Positions 8,800 through 17,400 of a stretch of 64,000 bases of DNA are shown here, piece after piece (the first letter of the stretch is position 1; each line of letters opens with the position of its first letter). The notes below the pieces were generated by a model, which did not search any database, was not told where the DNA came from, and saw nothing but the letters and a program-made list of their open reading frames with translations. This DNA comes from Streptomyces xylophagus. Lineage in GTDB: Bacteria > Actinomycetota > Actinomycetes > Streptomycetales > Streptomycetaceae. Made by a program: the position numbers and the translations under genes. The stretch spans positions 186,001 through 250,000 of the forward strand of contig NZ_JNWO01000019.1 in the NCBI RefSeq assembly GCF_000716435.1. The letters run 5' to 3'.

Positions 8800-9453
8800 A
8801 TGGCTCTGAACGCCCGCCTCGACCACCGCAACCCTCTCGTGTTCGACACTCACGAGCTGGGGCGGCGTCCTGGTGCGCTGCAGCGCCTGAACCGTTCGAT
8901 CGACGCTCCCAAGGATCTCGGGATCCAGGGAGTCATCGGAGTGCCGGAAGGCGCACCGGTGGAGCTCGACCTCCGGCTTGAGTCGGTCATGGAAGGTGTG
9001 CTTGTCACAGGCACCGCCCGTGCACTGGCGAAGGGGGAGTGCGTAAGGTGTCTGGAGCCGCTCGAGCTGTCGCTCGAAGCGGACTTCCAGGAGATGTTCT
9101 CGTACCCTGACGCCGACGACCGTGGCCGTGTGAAAGCGGAACCGGTCGACGACGCCGAGGAAGACGAGGACAGGCTCTTCATCGAGGACGGCCTGTTCGA
9201 CCTCGAACCCGTGCTGCGCGATGCGGTGGTGCTCGCACTGCCGATGCAGCCGGTGTGCCAGGACGACTGTCTGGGCCTGTGCTCCGAGTGCGGAGCGCGG
9301 CTCACGGACGACCCGGACCACCACCACGAAGCCGTCGACATCCGTTGGGCGGCACTGCAGGGACTCGCCGGTTCACTCGAAGACGGCGAGAAGGACGAGA
9401 TCAGTGGCGAAGCGCCCCGACCGGCGCGCGCCAACGAGAAGCAGGAGAAGTAG
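8800..9453 (+). CDS. DUF177 (YceD-like) protein
   Basis: The 217-residue acidic protein belongs to the DUF177/YceD family, nearly always encoded immediately upstream of rpmF; the family is linked to 23S rRNA maturation in other bacteria and plants. It contains the family's C-x-R-C-L-E-P-L motif (CVRC) in the first half, an acidic linker, and a second Cys cluster (CQDDCLGLCSECG) that could bind zinc. The ATG at 8800 is chosen because AAGACAGG precedes it; longer in-frame starts would run into the promoter region. It is followed two bases later by rpmF. Confidence 0.9.
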   Translation: MALNARLDHRNPLVFDTHELGRRPGALQRLNRSIDAPKDLGIQGVIGVPEGAPVELDLRLESVMEGVLVTGTARALAKGECVRCLEPLELSLEADFQEMFSYPDADDRGRVKAEPVDDAEEDEDRLFIEDGLFDLEPVLRDAVVLALPMQPVCQDDCLGLCSECGARLTDDPDHHHEAVDIRWAALQGLAGSLEDGEKDEISGEAPRPARANEKQEK

Positions 9454-9455
9454 CC

Positions 9456-9629
9456 GTGGCTGTTCCGAAGCGGAAGATGTCGCGCAGCAACACGCGCCAC
9501 CGCCGGTCGCAGTGGAAGGCTGCGGTCACCCCTCTGGTTGCGTGCGAGCGCTGCCACGAGCCCAAGCAGCAGCACATCGCGTGCCCGTCTTGCGGCACGT
9601 ACAACAAGCGCCAGGTCCTCGAGGTCTGA
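9456..9629 (+). CDS. rpmF: 50S ribosomal protein L32
   Basis: This 57-residue basic protein begins at GTG 9456, two bases after the DUF177 stop. It has the L32 N-terminus ([16 protein letters not shown]) and a four-Cys zinc ribbon (CERC and CPSC), so it is the zinc-binding C+ form. An AGGAG ribosome binding site lies in the end of the DUF177 gene. It is co-transcribed with DUF177 and rnc. Confidence 0.97.
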   Translation: MAVPKRKMSRSNTRHRRSQWKAAVTPLVACERCHEPKQQHIACPSCGTYNKRQVLEV

Positions 9630-9648
9630 GCGGCTGGTGAGAGGCTCC

Positions 9649-10494
9649 ATGTCTGACGTCAAGGCGGAATCGACCGCCAAGAAACAGGCGGACACGGCCT
9701 CGTCCCACACGCTGTTGGAAGGGCGGCTCGGGTATCACCTCGAGTCCGCCCTTCTGGTGCGTGCGCTGACCCACCGTTCGTACGCGTACGAGAACGGCGG
9801 TCTGCCGACGAACGAGCGGCTGGAGTTCCTCGGGGACTCCGTGCTCGGCCTCGTCGTCACGGACACGCTGTACACGACCCACCCCGACCTGCCCGAAGGC
9901 CAACTGGCCAAGCTGCGGGCCGCGGTGGTCAATTCTCGTGCGCTGGCGGAGGTCGGTCGCGGTCTGGAACTCGGCTCCTTCATCCGGCTCGGCCGCGGTG
10001 AAGAGGGCACGGGTGGCCGGGACAAGGCGTCCATCCTCGCCGACACCCTTGAAGCGGTGATCGGCGCGGTCTATCTCGACCAGGGCCTCGACGCGGCCTC
10101 CGAACTGGTACATCGCCTGTTCGACCCGCTCATCGAGAAGTCCTCGAACCTCGGTGCCGGCCTGGACTGGAAGACCAGTCTCCAGGAGCTCACCGCGACC
10201 GAGGGGCTCGGTGTCCCCGAGTACCTGGTCACGGAGACCGGCCCCGATCACGAGAAGACCTTCACTGCTGCCGCCCGCGTCGGAGGCGTCTCGTACGGCA
10301 CCGGCACCGGCCGCAGCAAGAAGGAGGCGGAGCAGCAGGCCGCCGAGTCCGCCTGGCGGTCCATCCGGGCCGACGCGGACGAGCGTGCCGAGAAGGCGAA
10401 GGAGACGGCCGAACAACAGGCCGTCGAAACCGCCGCCGAGGCCGCTGAGCAGCCTGCCGAGGAGAGCGCCGACCAGTCGTCGGCGTCCGCCTGA
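9649..10494 (+). CDS. rnc: Ribonuclease III (AbsB)
   Basis: RNase III cleaves double-stranded RNA in rRNA processing and mRNA decay. In Streptomyces coelicolor the orthologue AbsB globally controls antibiotic production. The 281-residue protein has the signature [11 protein letters not shown] (56-66, acidic catalytic site), the second acidic cluster in [13 protein letters not shown], and a C-terminal double-stranded RNA-binding domain ending in [13 protein letters not shown]. Beyond that is a 40-residue Ala/Glu-rich extension typical of streptomycetes. The ATG at 9649 is preceded by GAGAGG. A strong hairpin follows the gene. Confidence 0.97.
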   Translation: MSDVKAESTAKKQADTASSHTLLEGRLGYHLESALLVRALTHRSYAYENGGLPTNERLEFLGDSVLGLVVTDTLYTTHPDLPEGQLAKLRAAVVNSRALAEVGRGLELGSFIRLGRGEEGTGGRDKASILADTLEAVIGAVYLDQGLDAASELVHRLFDPLIEKSSNLGAGLDWKTSLQELTATEGLGVPEYLVTETGPDHEKTFTAAARVGGVSYGTGTGRSKKEAEQQAAESAWRSIRADADERAEKAKETAEQQAVETAAEAAEQPAEESADQSSASA

Positions 10495-10510
10495 CCGAAC
10501 AGTGCGACCC

Positions 10511-10541
10511 GAGCGCCCGTCCCCGAGTGGGGCGGGCGCTC
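10511..10541 (+). terminator. Hairpin terminator after rnc
   Basis: Arms GAGCGCCCG and CGGGCGCTC continue inward as CCCC/GGGG with one bulged T and a GAGT loop. It lies 17 bases after the rnc stop and 32 bases before mutM. No T-run follows, as is usual in Streptomyces. Because RNase III targets such stems, it could also be an autoregulatory site. Confidence 0.65.
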
Positions 10542-10572
10542 GGCTCATTCACCCGTGACCACAGGGGATGCC

Positions 10573-11427
10573 ATGCCCGAGTTGCCCGAGGTCGAGGTCG
10601 TCCGGCGAGGCCTGGAGCGGTGGGTCGCCCGGCGCACCGTCGCCGACGCCGAGGTGCTGCATCCGCGTGCGGTACGGCGTCATGTCGCCGGTGCCGACGA
10701 CTTCGCGCACCGGCTCAAGGGGCATCGCATCGGCACCCCCAGCCGGCGCGGCAAGTACCTGTGGCTGCCGCTGGAGGACACCCACCAGGCGGTGCTGGCG
10801 CACCTCGGGATGAGCGGTCAACTCCTGGTCCAGCAGCACGAGTTCCCCGACGAGAAGCATCTGCGCATCCGGGTCCGCTTCGCCGACGGCCTCGGCACCG
10901 AACTCCGCTTCGTCGACCAACGCACCTTCGGCGGGCTGTCGTTGCACGACACCACCCCCGACGGACTGCCGGACGTCATCGCGCACATCGCGCGTGACCC
11001 CCTGGACCCGTTGTTCGACGACGAGTTGTTCCACCAGGCCCTCCGCCGCAAGCGCACGACCATCAAACGGGCCCTGCTCGACCAGTCGTTGATCAGCGGA
11101 GTCGGCAACATCTATGCGGACGAGGCCCTTTGGCGGGCCCGCGTCCACTACGAACGCCCGACCGCGACCTTCACGCGCCCGCGCACCGCCGAACTCCTCG
11201 GTCACGCACGGGACGTGATGAACGCGGCCCTCGACGTCGGCGGCACCAGTTTCGACAGCCTGTACGTCAACGTGAACGGGGAGTCGGGCTACTTCGACCG
11301 CTCGCTCGACGCGTACGGCCGCGAGGGTCTGCCGTGCCGGCGCTGCGGTACGCCGATGAGCCGGCGGGCGTGGATGAACCGGTCGAGCTACTTCTGCCCG
11401 AAGTGCCAGCGGGCACCCAGGCCTTAG
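10573..11427 (+). CDS. mutM: Formamidopyrimidine-DNA glycosylase (Fpg/MutM)
   Basis: MutM removes 8-oxoguanine and ring-opened purines and nicks the abasic site. The start PELPEVE is diagnostic: Pro2 is the nucleophile after Met removal and Glu3 the acid catalyst, which fixes the ATG at 10573. The helix-two-turn-helix segment ([15 protein letters not shown]) and the C-terminal zinc finger (CRRC...CPKC) are complete. Length 284 is normal. The stop codon overlaps that of the convergent HxlR gene. Confidence 0.97.
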   Translation: MPELPEVEVVRRGLERWVARRTVADAEVLHPRAVRRHVAGADDFAHRLKGHRIGTPSRRGKYLWLPLEDTHQAVLAHLGMSGQLLVQQHEFPDEKHLRIRVRFADGLGTELRFVDQRTFGGLSLHDTTPDGLPDVIAHIARDPLDPLFDDELFHQALRRKRTTIKRALLDQSLISGVGNIYADEALWRARVHYERPTATFTRPRTAELLGHARDVMNAALDVGGTSFDSLYVNVNGESGYFDRSLDAYGREGLPCRRCGTPMSRRAWMNRSSYFCPKCQRAPRP

Positions 11428-11825
11428 AGGCCGCCGCGCGTCTCGTCGTAGCGCGTGCGGGCCGCGAGGACGTCGCCCATGCGGCTCTCCACGAAGTCGA
11501 CGAGTCCCATCAGGCGTTCGGCGACGCCGTGTCCCAGCGGGGTCAACTCGTAGTCCACGCGGGGCGGGTTGGTCGGCTGGGCCTCGCGGTGCACCAGGCC
11601 GTCGCGCTCCAGGGCGTGCAGGGTCTGCGAGAGCATCTTCTCGCTCACGCCGTCGACGCGGCGCCGCAGTTCGTTGAAGCGCAGGGAGCCCTCGTGCAGC
11701 GCGCACAGGGTCAGACCGCCCCAGCGGCCGGTGACGTGCTCCAGGGTGACCCGGGAGGGGCATGCTTTGGCGAACACGCTGTACGGGAAGTTCTGCTCCT
11801 CCGTACGCTCCTGAGTGGTGTCCAT
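11424..11825 (-). CDS. HxlR-family winged-helix transcriptional regulator
   Basis: This 133-residue protein matches the HxlR/MarR-like layout: a Cys near the N-terminus (FAKACPSR, the redox-sensing position in several HxlR proteins), the [11 protein letters not shown] helix, and the recognition region ([22 protein letters not shown]) followed by a wing ending in DYELTPLG. Such regulators often control quinone or aldehyde detoxification genes. Two in-frame codons further upstream are possible starts, but ATG 11825 gives the family's usual beginning. Its TAA stop overlaps the mutM TAG on the other strand. A palindrome upstream (11860-11890) could be its operator. Confidence 0.9.
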   Translation of the reverse strand: MDTTQERTEEQNFPYSVFAKACPSRVTLEHVTGRWGGLTLCALHEGSLRFNELRRRVDGVSEKMLSQTLHALERDGLVHREAQPTNPPRVDYELTPLGHGVAERLMGLVDFVESRMGDVLAARTRYDETRGGL

Positions 11826-11859
11826 TTCAACAGCGTACGCGAACGCAGCGCTAACCAAA

Positions 11860-11890
11860 AGGGAGCACTAACCAGAGGTTAGTGCTCCCT
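11860..11890 (-). terminator. Perfect 14-bp stem: CAP-gene terminator or HxlR operator
   Basis: AGGGAGCACTAACC (11860-11873) and GGTTAGTGCTCCCT (11877-11890) are perfect inverted repeats with a three-base loop. Read on the minus strand the stem is followed by TTTT, as expected of an intrinsic terminator for the CAP gene that ends at 11915. CTAACC also recurs at 11851-11856, so the block may equally be an operator just upstream of the HxlR start. Confidence 0.7.
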
Positions 11891-11914
11891 GTCGGAATCG
11901 GTGCCAGTCTTGGA

Positions 11915-13231
11915 CTAGTACCCGAAGTCCTGCGTCCACCAGGGGCCGCCGGTGCCGAAGTGCACACCGACGCCCAGGGTCTTGAAGTCGCAGTTCAGGA
12001 TGTTGGCCTTGTGGCCGGCGCTGTTCATCCAGGCGTCCATGACCGCGGCCGCGTCGGCCTGGCCGCGGGCGATGTTCTCGCCGCCGAGGTTGGTGATGCC
12101 GAGCTTCTCCGCCCGGTCCCACGGGGTGGCCCCGCTGGGGTCGGTGTGGTCGAAGAAGTCCTCGGTGGCCATCTGCGTGCTGAAGTTCTCGGCGAGTTCG
12201 GTCAGCGCGCTGTTCGCGGCCACCGGGCTGCAGCCGACGAGGGCCCGCTGCTCGTTGACGAGCTTGAGCACCTCGGCCTCGGCGGCGGCCTCCGCGGAGA
12301 CCGTCACCGGCGCGGCGGCGGACTGCGTAGGCGTCGGAGTGGTGGGCTTCGCCGAGGGAGTCGTGGTCGGCTCCTCGGTCGGGGTGGCCGTCGGCTTCTT
12401 CGCCGGGGCCTTGGCGGCGGGCGCGGTGGCGGACTTGGTCGGAGCCGCCGAGGGGGAGGCCGGGCGGTTCGCGTCGCGGCTCGTGGACGAGCCGTCGTCG
12501 CGCGACTCCGCGCTGCCGGAGGTACCGCCCTGCTCGGTCGCCGAGTTGGACGGCGAGCCGGCGGCCTGCACCTTGTCCGAGCTGTTGCCGCCGCCGAGCT
12601 TGTAGTTCTCCAGCCCCGGCATCGCACCCGCGGCGACCGCCACCGTGCCGATGGCGACGGCGGCGGAGACACCGATCAGGCCCGTCTTGACCGGCGTCAC
12701 GCTCTTGCGCTTACGACGGCGTCCGCGGCCCGGGCGTGAACCGTCGCCCCGCGAGGAGGCGCCGGCCGCCTCGGGGAAGACCACGGCGTAGTCCTCCTCG
12801 GTGGCGAACAGATAGGCCTCGCTCTTCAGGCGTCCTTCGGCCTTCAGACGGGACTCGGCCCGCAGACGGGCTTCGCTCTTCGGCGGGACCTCGTGGTGCG
12901 CGTGGCCCTGGTGGTCCGTGGGGACCTGGTGGTCCGTGGGGACCTGGTGGTCCGTGGGGACCTGGTGGTCCGTGGGGACCTGGTGGTTCGCGTGGGTCTG
13001 GTGCTGCTGGTGGAACTCGGCGGGACCCTCGGGGTGCAGATAGGGCGCCATGCCTATCGTCGAGCCGTCTGCCGGGTTCCAGCCGGAGTGGTCGTTCCGG
13101 TCGGAGCGGTCGTTCCAGTCGTACGAGTCATGCGGGTCGTAGCCGCTCGTATATGAGCCGTGCGTCTCTGTGACCCCCGTGGCGCGGCCCGTGGCGGCGC
13201 GGCCGGCGGCGGAGCGTCGGTGGCGTCCCAT
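11915..13231 (-). CDS. Membrane-anchored CAP-domain (SCP/PR-1-like) protein
   Basis: The 438-residue product starts at ATG 13231 (MGRHRRSAAG) behind a GGCAAGGAC ribosome binding site. The cytoplasmic part (about 180 residues) is Asp/His/Pro-rich and contains a tandem HQVPTD repeat. A basic patch (RPGRGRRRKRK) leads into one membrane segment (VKTGLIGVSAAVAIGTVAV). Outside, a Ser/Thr/Pro/Ala-rich linker leads to a C-terminal CAP domain of about 120 residues, with LVNEQR, HTDPSG, GENIARG and NSAGHKANIL motifs. CAP domains are secreted folds of varied function; in bacteria they are often uncharacterised. The layout suggests a type II membrane protein with an extracellular CAP domain. It lies upstream of the HxlR gene on the same strand. 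Confidence 0.9.
   Translation of the reverse strand: MGRHRRSAAGRAATGRATGVTETHGSYTSGYDPHDSYDWNDRSDRNDHSGWNPADGSTIGMAPYLHPEGPAEFHQQHQTHANHQVPTDHQVPTDHQVPTDHQVPTDHQGHAHHEVPPKSEARLRAESRLKAEGRLKSEAYLFATEEDYAVVFPEAAGASSRGDGSRPGRGRRRKRKSVTPVKTGLIGVSAAVAIGTVAVAAGAMPGLENYKLGGGNSSDKVQAAGSPSNSATEQGGTSGSAESRDDGSSTSRDANRPASPSAAPTKSATAPAAKAPAKKPTATPTEEPTTTPSAKPTTPTPTQSAAAPVTVSAEAAAEAEVLKLVNEQRALVGCSPVAANSALTELAENFSTQMATEDFFDHTDPSGATPWDRAEKLGITNLGGENIARGQADAAAVMDAWMNSAGHKANILNCDFKTLGVGVHFGTGGPWWTQDFGY
12908..12997 (-). repeat. 18-bp coding tandem repeat (HQVPTD units)
   Basis: CTGGTGGTCCGTGGGGAC occurs four times without a mismatch (12908-12979), then once in degenerate form (12980-12997). On the minus strand it encodes HQVPTD repeated in the cytoplasmic region of the CAP protein. 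Perfect identity at wobble positions indicates recent expansion or active slippage. Confidence 0.9.
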
Positions 13232-13386
13232 GTCCTTGCCTTTCGTCCTTGCGGTCAACTCGTCCGTGCGGTGACCCAGCTCACTCGATCGAGTGAGTTT
13301 CATATGAGATTCATTGGGGCGGACGGTACCGCATGGCGCGAGGGGAGCAAGTGCCCAGAGAGGTTTTGGCCGGTTAGGTTGCAGCC

Positions 13387-13668
13387 ATGAGCGAGGATGT
13401 GCGGATGGTCGCCTGGGTGCGAGGGCGTGTGCAAGGTGTGGGTTTTCGGTGGTTTACCCGTGCCAAGGCTCTGGAGATCGGGGGCCTGAGTGGTTTTGCT
13501 CTCAATTTGGGCGACGGACGCGTGCAAGTGGTCGCCGAGGGGGCGCGCGAGGGCTGCGAAGGACTCCTCGGTTGGCTCCGGGGGCACGACACGCCCGGGC
13601 GCGTGGACGGCGTCACCGAGATCTGGGACACACCTCGTGGCGGCTACGACGGCTTCGCGATCCGCTGA
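13387..13668 (+). CDS. acyP: Acylphosphatase
   Basis: Acylphosphatases hydrolyse carboxyl-phosphate bonds such as those of acetyl phosphate. The 93-residue protein has the signature GRVQGVGFR (13-21), whose final Arg binds phosphate, and [11 protein letters not shown] with the catalytic Asn at residue 40. Length is exactly that of the family. No ribosome binding site is visible before the ATG, and TTAGGT sits about 10 bases upstream, so the mRNA may be nearly leaderless. Confidence 0.93.
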   Translation: MSEDVRMVAWVRGRVQGVGFRWFTRAKALEIGGLSGFALNLGDGRVQVVAEGAREGCEGLLGWLRGHDTPGRVDGVTEIWDTPRGGYDGFAIR

Positions 13669-14061
13669 GCACATTCTGCGAAACGGTGTAAACCGGCCCT
13701 GGCGGAAGCGGGGGAACATGCCACCGGCAGCTGCCCATAGCAGAAATTGCCTGGTGGTTGCCAAGAACGGCTCGCTCTGGCAGGCTCACCGGCTAAGAAT
13801 GATCGCCACCCGCTGAGAGGCCCCGCAGGAGTCGCAACGCCGCCCGCTCCGGGCCGCGTGCCCCCGGGTTGCCCACCAATACGGCGCGTGATCGTGTTGA
13901 CCGTCAAACATTTTGGTGAGACGCTGAAAACCCCGCGCACCTTAGCTGTTTGGCATGGAAGAACAGCAGAGCAACCCTCGAGTGTGTCAAGCATCGCGGG
14001 TGCGATTCCCTCACGACCCACACCGCTTCGGTCGGTCACTCAGTGTGGAGGACCATCCATC
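13669..14061 (+). other. 393-bp intergenic region, no gene seen
   Basis: No open frame here has a start, ribosome binding site and plausible protein. The AT content is higher than in neighbouring genes around 13890-13950, where TTGACC (near 13896) could be a -35 element for the small coiled-coil gene at 14062, though I cannot place a convincing -10. I see no repeat or hairpin worth naming. Confidence 0.5.
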
Positions 14062-14262
14062 ATGGCAAAGGCGCTTCTCGGTTACGTCGGCGGCTCTGAC
14101 CCGCGACTCCTCGCCGAGATGCGACGGCTCCAGCAACGCGTCCAGGACCTGGAATCCGAGCTCGTTCGGATCCAGGACGAGAACGACGCGCTGACGGCTG
14201 CCGCAACTCACGATTCGCTTCTCGAGCTCGACGCACGCCAGGCGGAGCCCGCGCTCACCTGA
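14062..14262 (+). CDS. Small coiled-coil protein
   Basis: The 66-residue protein begins MAKALLGYVGGSDPRLLAEM and continues as one helix with a heptad pattern (LQQRVQDLESELVRIQDEND), so it should form a short coiled coil. GGAGG stands 12 bases before the ATG. Codon use is normal for the genome. I recognise it only as a small protein encoded next to smc in streptomycetes and assign no function. A strong terminator separates it from smc. Confidence 0.8.
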   Translation: MAKALLGYVGGSDPRLLAEMRRLQQRVQDLESELVRIQDENDALTAAATHDSLLELDARQAEPALT

Positions 14263-14333
14263 TCACTGCGACGCATCACATGACAAGCAGTGGTTGGGCG
14301 GACTGCATCAACCGCTAAATTGTCAGAGTTTGC

Positions 14334-14355
14334 AAGGGACGCTTCGGCGTCCCTT
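14334..14355 (+). terminator. UUCG-loop terminator upstream of smc
   Basis: AAGGGACGC and GCGTCCCTT form a perfect 9-bp stem closed by a TTCG tetraloop and followed by CTTTCTTTC. This is the clearest intrinsic terminator in the window. It ends the small coiled-coil transcript. Confidence 0.85.
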
Positions 14356-14480
14356 CTTTCTTTCCCCCGCCTGCCTCCACCCTCTTTAACGTTTGGTGTG
14401 CCCTGCACGTTCAAGGGCGAAACCGCGGGGAACCGGACGTTCATGGAGAGAGCGAGCGGCGGAAGGTAGAGTCCAGCGGC

Positions 14481-17400
14481 GTGCACCTCAAGGCCCTGAC
14501 CCTGCGAGGGTTCAAGTCGTTCGCCTCGGCGACCACGCTCCGGTTCGAGCCGGGGATCACGTGCGTCGTCGGTCCGAACGGCTCGGGCAAGTCCAATGTC
14601 GTGGACGCGCTCAGCTGGGTCATGGGCGAACAGGGCGCCAAGTCGCTGCGCGGCGGCAAGATGGAGGACGTCATCTTCGCCGGCACCACCGGCCGCCCCC
14701 CGCTGGGCCGCGCCGAGGTGTCCCTGACCATCGACAACTCCGACGGGGCACTGCCCATCGAGTACGCCGAGGTCACCATCACGCGGATCATGTTCCGCAA
14801 CGGCGGCAGCGAGTACCAGATCAACGGCGACACGTGTCGCCTCCTCGACATCCAGGAACTCCTCTCCGACTCCGGCATCGGCCGCGAGATGCACGTCATC
14901 GTCGGCCAGGGCCAGCTCGACTCCGTGCTCCACGCCGACCCCATGGGCCGCCGCGCCTTCATCGAGGAAGCGGCCGGAGTCCTCAAGCACCGCAAGCGCA
15001 AGGAGAAGGCACTCCGGAAACTGGACGCGATGCAGGCCAACCTCGCGCGCGTGCAGGACCTCACGGACGAACTCCGGCGCCAGCTCAAGCCCTTGGGCCG
15101 CCAGGCCGCCGTCGCCCGCCGCGCCGCCGTCATCCAGGCCGACCTCCGCGACGCCCGCCTCCGCCTGCTTGCCGACGATCTCGTACGACTGCGTCAGGCG
15201 CTCAACACCGAGATCGCCGACGAGGCCGCGCTGAAGGAACGCAAGGAAGCCGCCGAACTGGAGCTGCGCAAGGCACTCCAGCGCGAGGGGCTCCTGGAGG
15301 ACGAGGTACGGCAGCTCACGCCGCGCCTCCAGCGCGCCCAGCAGACCTGGTACGAGCTGTCCCAGCTGGCCGAGCGGGTACGCGGCACGATCTCGCTCGC
15401 CGACGCCCGGGTGAAGAGCGCGACCTCGGCACCGCCCGAGGAACGGCGAGGGCGCGACCCCGAGGACATGGAGCGCGAGGCCGCCCGGATCCGCGAGCAG
15501 GAAGCCGAGTTGGAAGCGGCCCTGGAGGCGGCCGAGCACGCCCTGGAGGACACGGTAGCCCACCGCTCCGAACTGGAGCGGGAGTTGACGGCCGAGGAAC
15601 GGCGACTGAAGGACGTGGCCCGTTCCATCGCCGACCGCCGAGAGGGCCTCGCCCGGCTCAACGGCCAGGTCAACGCGGCCCGTTCACGCGCCGCCTCCGC
15701 CCAGGCCGAGATCGACCGCCTCGCCTCCGCCCGCGACGAGGCCCAAGAACGGGCCGTCACCGCGCAGGAGGAGTACGAGACACTCCAGGCCGAGGTCGAC
15801 GGCCTTGACGCCGGCGACGCGGAACTCTCCGAGCGGCACGAGGCGGGCAAGCGCCAACTGGCCGAGGCAGAGGCCGCGCTGACGACAGCGCGCGAGGCGG
15901 CCACCGCGGTGGAACGCAAGCGAGCGGCCACCCAGGCCCGCCACGAGGCGCTGGCACTGGGCCTGAGGCGGAAGGACGGCACCGGGATACTGCTCGGCTC
16001 ACGAGATAGGCTCACCGGAGTCCTGGGCCCGGCGGCGGAGCTGCTGACGGTAACCCCGGGCCACGAGGTAGCTCTGGCAGCAGCCTTCGGCGCCGCGGCG
16101 GACGCGATCGCGGTGACGACTCCGGCGTCGGCAGCCGACGCGATCCGCTTGCTGCGCAAACAGGACGGCGGCAGGGCAGCGCTGTTGCTGGCAGGGGGCG
16201 TTGACCATACGACGCCGACCACTGAGGCGCCCTATAGGGGCGCGGGGAACGGCGCGACCAGCCACGACGAACCCGCAGACGCCCAACGACCTTTCGCAGC
16301 CGAGCTGGTCCGCGCCCCCGCCGACCTCATGCCCGCAGTCCGCCGCCTCCTCCACAACATCGTCGTCGTGGAAACCCTCGAAGACGCTGAAGAACTCGTA
16401 TACGCGCACCCCGAGTTGACCGCAGTAACCGCCGAAGGCGACCTGCTCGGCGCCCACTTCGCCCACGGCGGTTCCGCCGGCGCCCCCAGCCTCCTCGAAG
16501 TCCAGGCCTCCGTGGACGAAGCGGCCGCCGAGCTGGAGGAACTGGCCGTCCGCTGCGAGGAGTTGGCCGACGCACAGCAGGCCGCAGGCGAGCGCCGCAA
16601 GGAATGCGCCGCACTCGTCGAGGAGTTGGGGGACCGGCGCCGCGCCGCCGAGCGCGAGAAGTCCGCCGTAGCACAGCAGTTGGGCCGGCTCGCAGGCCAG
16701 GCGCGGGGCGCCGCCGGCGAGGCCGAGCGGTCGACCGCGGCGACGGCACGGGCGCAGGAGGCGCTCGACAGGGCCGTGGAAGAGGTCGAGGTGTTGGCCG
16801 AGCGGCTTGCCGTGGCCGAGGAGATGCCGGTCGAGGAGGAGCCCGATACGAGCGTGCGGGACCGGCTCGCCGCCGATGGTGCCAACGCTCGGCAGACCGA
16901 GATGGAGGCGCGGCTTCAGGTCCGTACGCACGAGGAGCGGGTCAAGGGGCTTGCCGGGCGGGCCGATTCGCTCGACCGTGCCGCACGCGCGGAGCGTGAG
17001 GCACGCGCGCGTGCGGAGCAGCGGCTCGCGCGGCTGCGGCACGAGGCGGCCGTGGCGGAGGCGGTTGCCTTCGGGGCACGGCAGTTGCTCGCGCACGTCG
17101 AGGTGTCCCTGCGCCGCGCCGACGAGGAGCGGACCGCCGCCGATGCCGCCAAGGCGCGGCGCGAGCAGGAGTTGGCCGCTGCCCGCAATCAGGGGCGCGA
17201 CCTCAAGGGCGAACTCGACAAGCTGACCGACTCGGTGCACCGCGGTGAGGTGCTCGGTGCCGAGAAGCGGATGCGGATCGAGCAGCTGGAGACGAAGGCG
17301 CTGGAGGAGCTGGGCGTGGAGCCGGCGGGGCTCGTCGAGGAGTACGGCCCGCACCAGCTCGTGCCGCCCTCGCTCGCCGCCGAGGGCGAGGTGCTGCCGG

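Noticed and set aside
12908..12997. Short regular repeats that could suggest a CRISPR array
   Set aside because: The repeats are contiguous without spacers and encode HQVPTD units in an open gene.
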